Shown here: in pieces, positions 7,180-7,696 of the stretch | Position numbering within the stretch: the first letter of the stretch is position 1 | Layout of the letters: the number at the start of each line of letters is the position of its first letter | Assembly: GCA_945870175.1 (NCBI GenBank) | Contig: CAMBRJ010000125.1 | Coordinates: forward strand, 1-7,696 | DNA: 7,696 nucleotides | Reading direction: 5' to 3' | Origin: Gemmatimonas phototrophica | GTDB lineage: Bacteria; Gemmatimonadota; Gemmatimonadetes; Gemmatimonadales; Gemmatimonadaceae | The notes under the pieces: generated by a model | The model's database searches: none | What the model saw: only the letters and a program-made list of their open reading frames with translations | Told to the model about the DNA's origin: nothing | Program-made: the position numbers and the translations under genes

Positions 7180-7195
7180 CGCCCGAGCAGGGCGC
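7179..7195 (+). terminator. short hairpin at the stop codon of the lipid kinase gene
   Basis: GCGCCC-GAGCA-GGGCGC is a perfect 6-bp stem with a 5-nt loop that begins at the last base of the TAG stop. Its right arm (7190-7195) can instead pair with GCGCCC at 7241-7246, enclosing the larger hairpin that follows. In such GC-rich DNA this could be fortuitous. Confidence 0.4.
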
Positions 7196-7204
7196 CCATG
7201 CAGA

Positions 7205-7238
7205 ACACCCCGCCACCGGATTCCCGGTGACGGGGTGT
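7205..7238. terminator. strong hairpin after the lipid kinase gene
   Basis: ACACCCCG (7205-7212) pairs with CGGGGTGT (7231-7238). After one C-A mismatch, CACCGG (7214-7219) pairs with CCGGTG (7224-7229) around an ATTC loop. That gives 14 base pairs with one mismatch, 25 nt after the stop codon. No T-run follows on the plus strand (GCGCGCCCC), so it is a GC-only terminator or a 3'-end stabiliser. Confidence 0.7.
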
Positions 7239-7458
7239 GCGCGCCCCTCCACGAAGCACGTCCTGCAACTCCCTGCCCCCCACGACCTACGGCTACTTGC
7301 TCAGATGACCTAATGATGCCGCCCCACGCGGCGCCCCCGTCGGCACCTCCACACAAGGTCAATACCCAGAAGGCCAACGGGGCCAGCAGCAACGAGATGC
7401 GACGACGGCGCGTACGGATTAGGGTCATGGATCCGCTCGGGACGATCGTGCGTGCACG

Positions 7459-7502
7459 GCATTCGTAATGCAGGGGTCGTGCCACGACAAATCGCCCGAT
7501 TT
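7459..7502. promoter_or_regulatory. cluster of three dyads, two directly abutting
   Basis: GCATT-CGT-AATGC (7459-7471) is followed, after four bases, by GTCGTG-C-CACGAC (7476-7488). This directly abuts AAATCG-CC-CGATTT (7489-7502). The last two are perfect 6-bp-arm palindromes with almost no spacer, a form that fits paired operator sites for dimeric regulators better than RNA hairpins, because the loops of one or two nt are too small. They lie about 125-165 bp before the gene starting at 7626. Confidence 0.35.
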
Positions 7503-7580
7503 CCGGTCGAAATGCCCCGGAAACGTTAGTTTGTCGGAGAACGTTGTCCCCGCGAGTGGTCAGCACCCCGTCTCCGTTCG

Positions 7581-7609
7581 GCGACACCCGCCGCCTCACC
7601 GTCCATAAT
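7581..7609 (+). promoter_or_regulatory. candidate promoter GCGACA-17-CATAAT
   Basis: CATAAT at 7604-7609 matches the -10 consensus at five of six positions, and GCGACA at 7581-7586 matches the -35 at four of six, with an ideal 17-bp spacer. The weakness is position: transcription would start around 7616, at the ribosome-binding site itself, leaving only a 10-nt leader. Confidence 0.35.
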
Positions 7610-7615
7610 CCTTCT

Positions 7616-7619
7616 GGAG
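7616..7619 (+). promoter_or_regulatory. Shine-Dalgarno site GGAG
   Basis: GGAG sits six nt before the ATG at 7626, a near-ideal spacing, and supports that ATG as the true start of the cut-off gene. Confidence 0.7.
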
Positions 7620-7625
7620 TTTTCG

Positions 7626-7696
7626 ATGTCCATTCGCTCGCGTGCCGCGCGCTTCGTCGCAGTGTTCGCTGTTGCCGCCATCGTTCCGTCCATCGC
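7626..7696 (+). CDS. 5' end of a secreted or membrane protein gene (partial)
   Basis: Only 23 codons are present before the window ends. They read MSIRSRAARFVAVFAVAAIV followed by PSI. A short basic segment (R4, R6, R9) precedes a hydrophobic stretch, as in a Sec signal peptide or N-terminal membrane anchor. A GGAG at ideal spacing and a possible promoter lie just upstream. No lipobox cysteine or cleavage site is reached, so the product cannot be named. Export to the envelope is the only supportable statement. Confidence 0.75.
   Translation, partial: MSIRSRAARFVAVFAVAAIVPSI

Larger units (their letters stand above)
7239..7625. other. gene-poor stretch before the last gene
   Basis: About 390 bases hold no convincing gene. 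Reading frames on both strands cross the hairpin at 7205-7238 and have unusual Arg/Pro-rich composition. The first half (to about 7440) shows nothing clear beyond a possible minus-strand start at 7428. The second half contains the dyads at 7459-7502, two copies of AACGTT 18 bp apart (7522-7527 and 7540-7545) and a possible promoter near 7581-7609. It is best read as the upstream region of the gene starting at 7626. Confidence 0.6.

Noticed and set aside
7042..7599. 185-codon minus-strand open frame
   Set aside because: It crosses the strong hairpin and overlaps the 3' end of the kinase gene; composition is not protein-like except for a short hydrophobic part, which is reported separately.

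Overview
This window is GC-rich, tightly coded bacterial chromosome. Its compartmentalised c-di-GMP signalling gene, AcnA-type aconitase and Sec/lipoprotein signals point to a diderm heterotroph. The Ser/Asp-rich DUF4382-like lipoprotein ending in an EF-hand-like 'DKNRDGRED' tail, and the GTACGGAGTACGGAGTAC-style palindrome, suggest Gemmatimonadota. That phylum assignment is inference from recall and was not tested by any search.

Layout: (1) 108-2207 (+), a membrane-anchored PAS-GGDEF-EAL protein with intact catalytic and inhibitory motifs. A TATACT box and a perfect dyad sit just before its start, and a 12-bp tandem repeat lies at its 5' end. (2) 2366-5101 (+), aconitate hydratase A, complete with its three cluster cysteines. 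(3) 5113-5154, a perfect 16-bp-stem hairpin that sits between, and probably terminates, two converging genes. (4) 5160-6107 (-), a lipoprotein whose middle is an acidic/Ser-Gly low-complexity insert flanked by two cysteines. (5) 6283-7179 (+), a DgkB/YegS-type lipid kinase with a GGDGA instead of GGDGT motif, divergent from the lipoprotein gene and followed by strong hairpins. (6) about 7239-7625, a gene-poor stretch with three dyads in a 44-bp block. (7) 7626-7696 (+), the first 23 codons of a secreted or membrane protein that runs off the window.

The genes do not form an obvious pathway. Aconitase is TCA-cycle housekeeping, the GGDEF-EAL protein is a c-di-GMP signalling node, and the lipoprotein and lipid kinase concern the envelope. 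The 158-bp gap, the convergent terminator and the divergent promoter region argue for mostly separate transcription units. I see no mobile element, CRISPR array, tRNA or rRNA, and no convincing new multi-gene system. The most interesting signals are the in-frame 12-bp repeats in two unrelated genes, the GTAC/ACGGAG palindrome, and the clustered dyads before the last gene.
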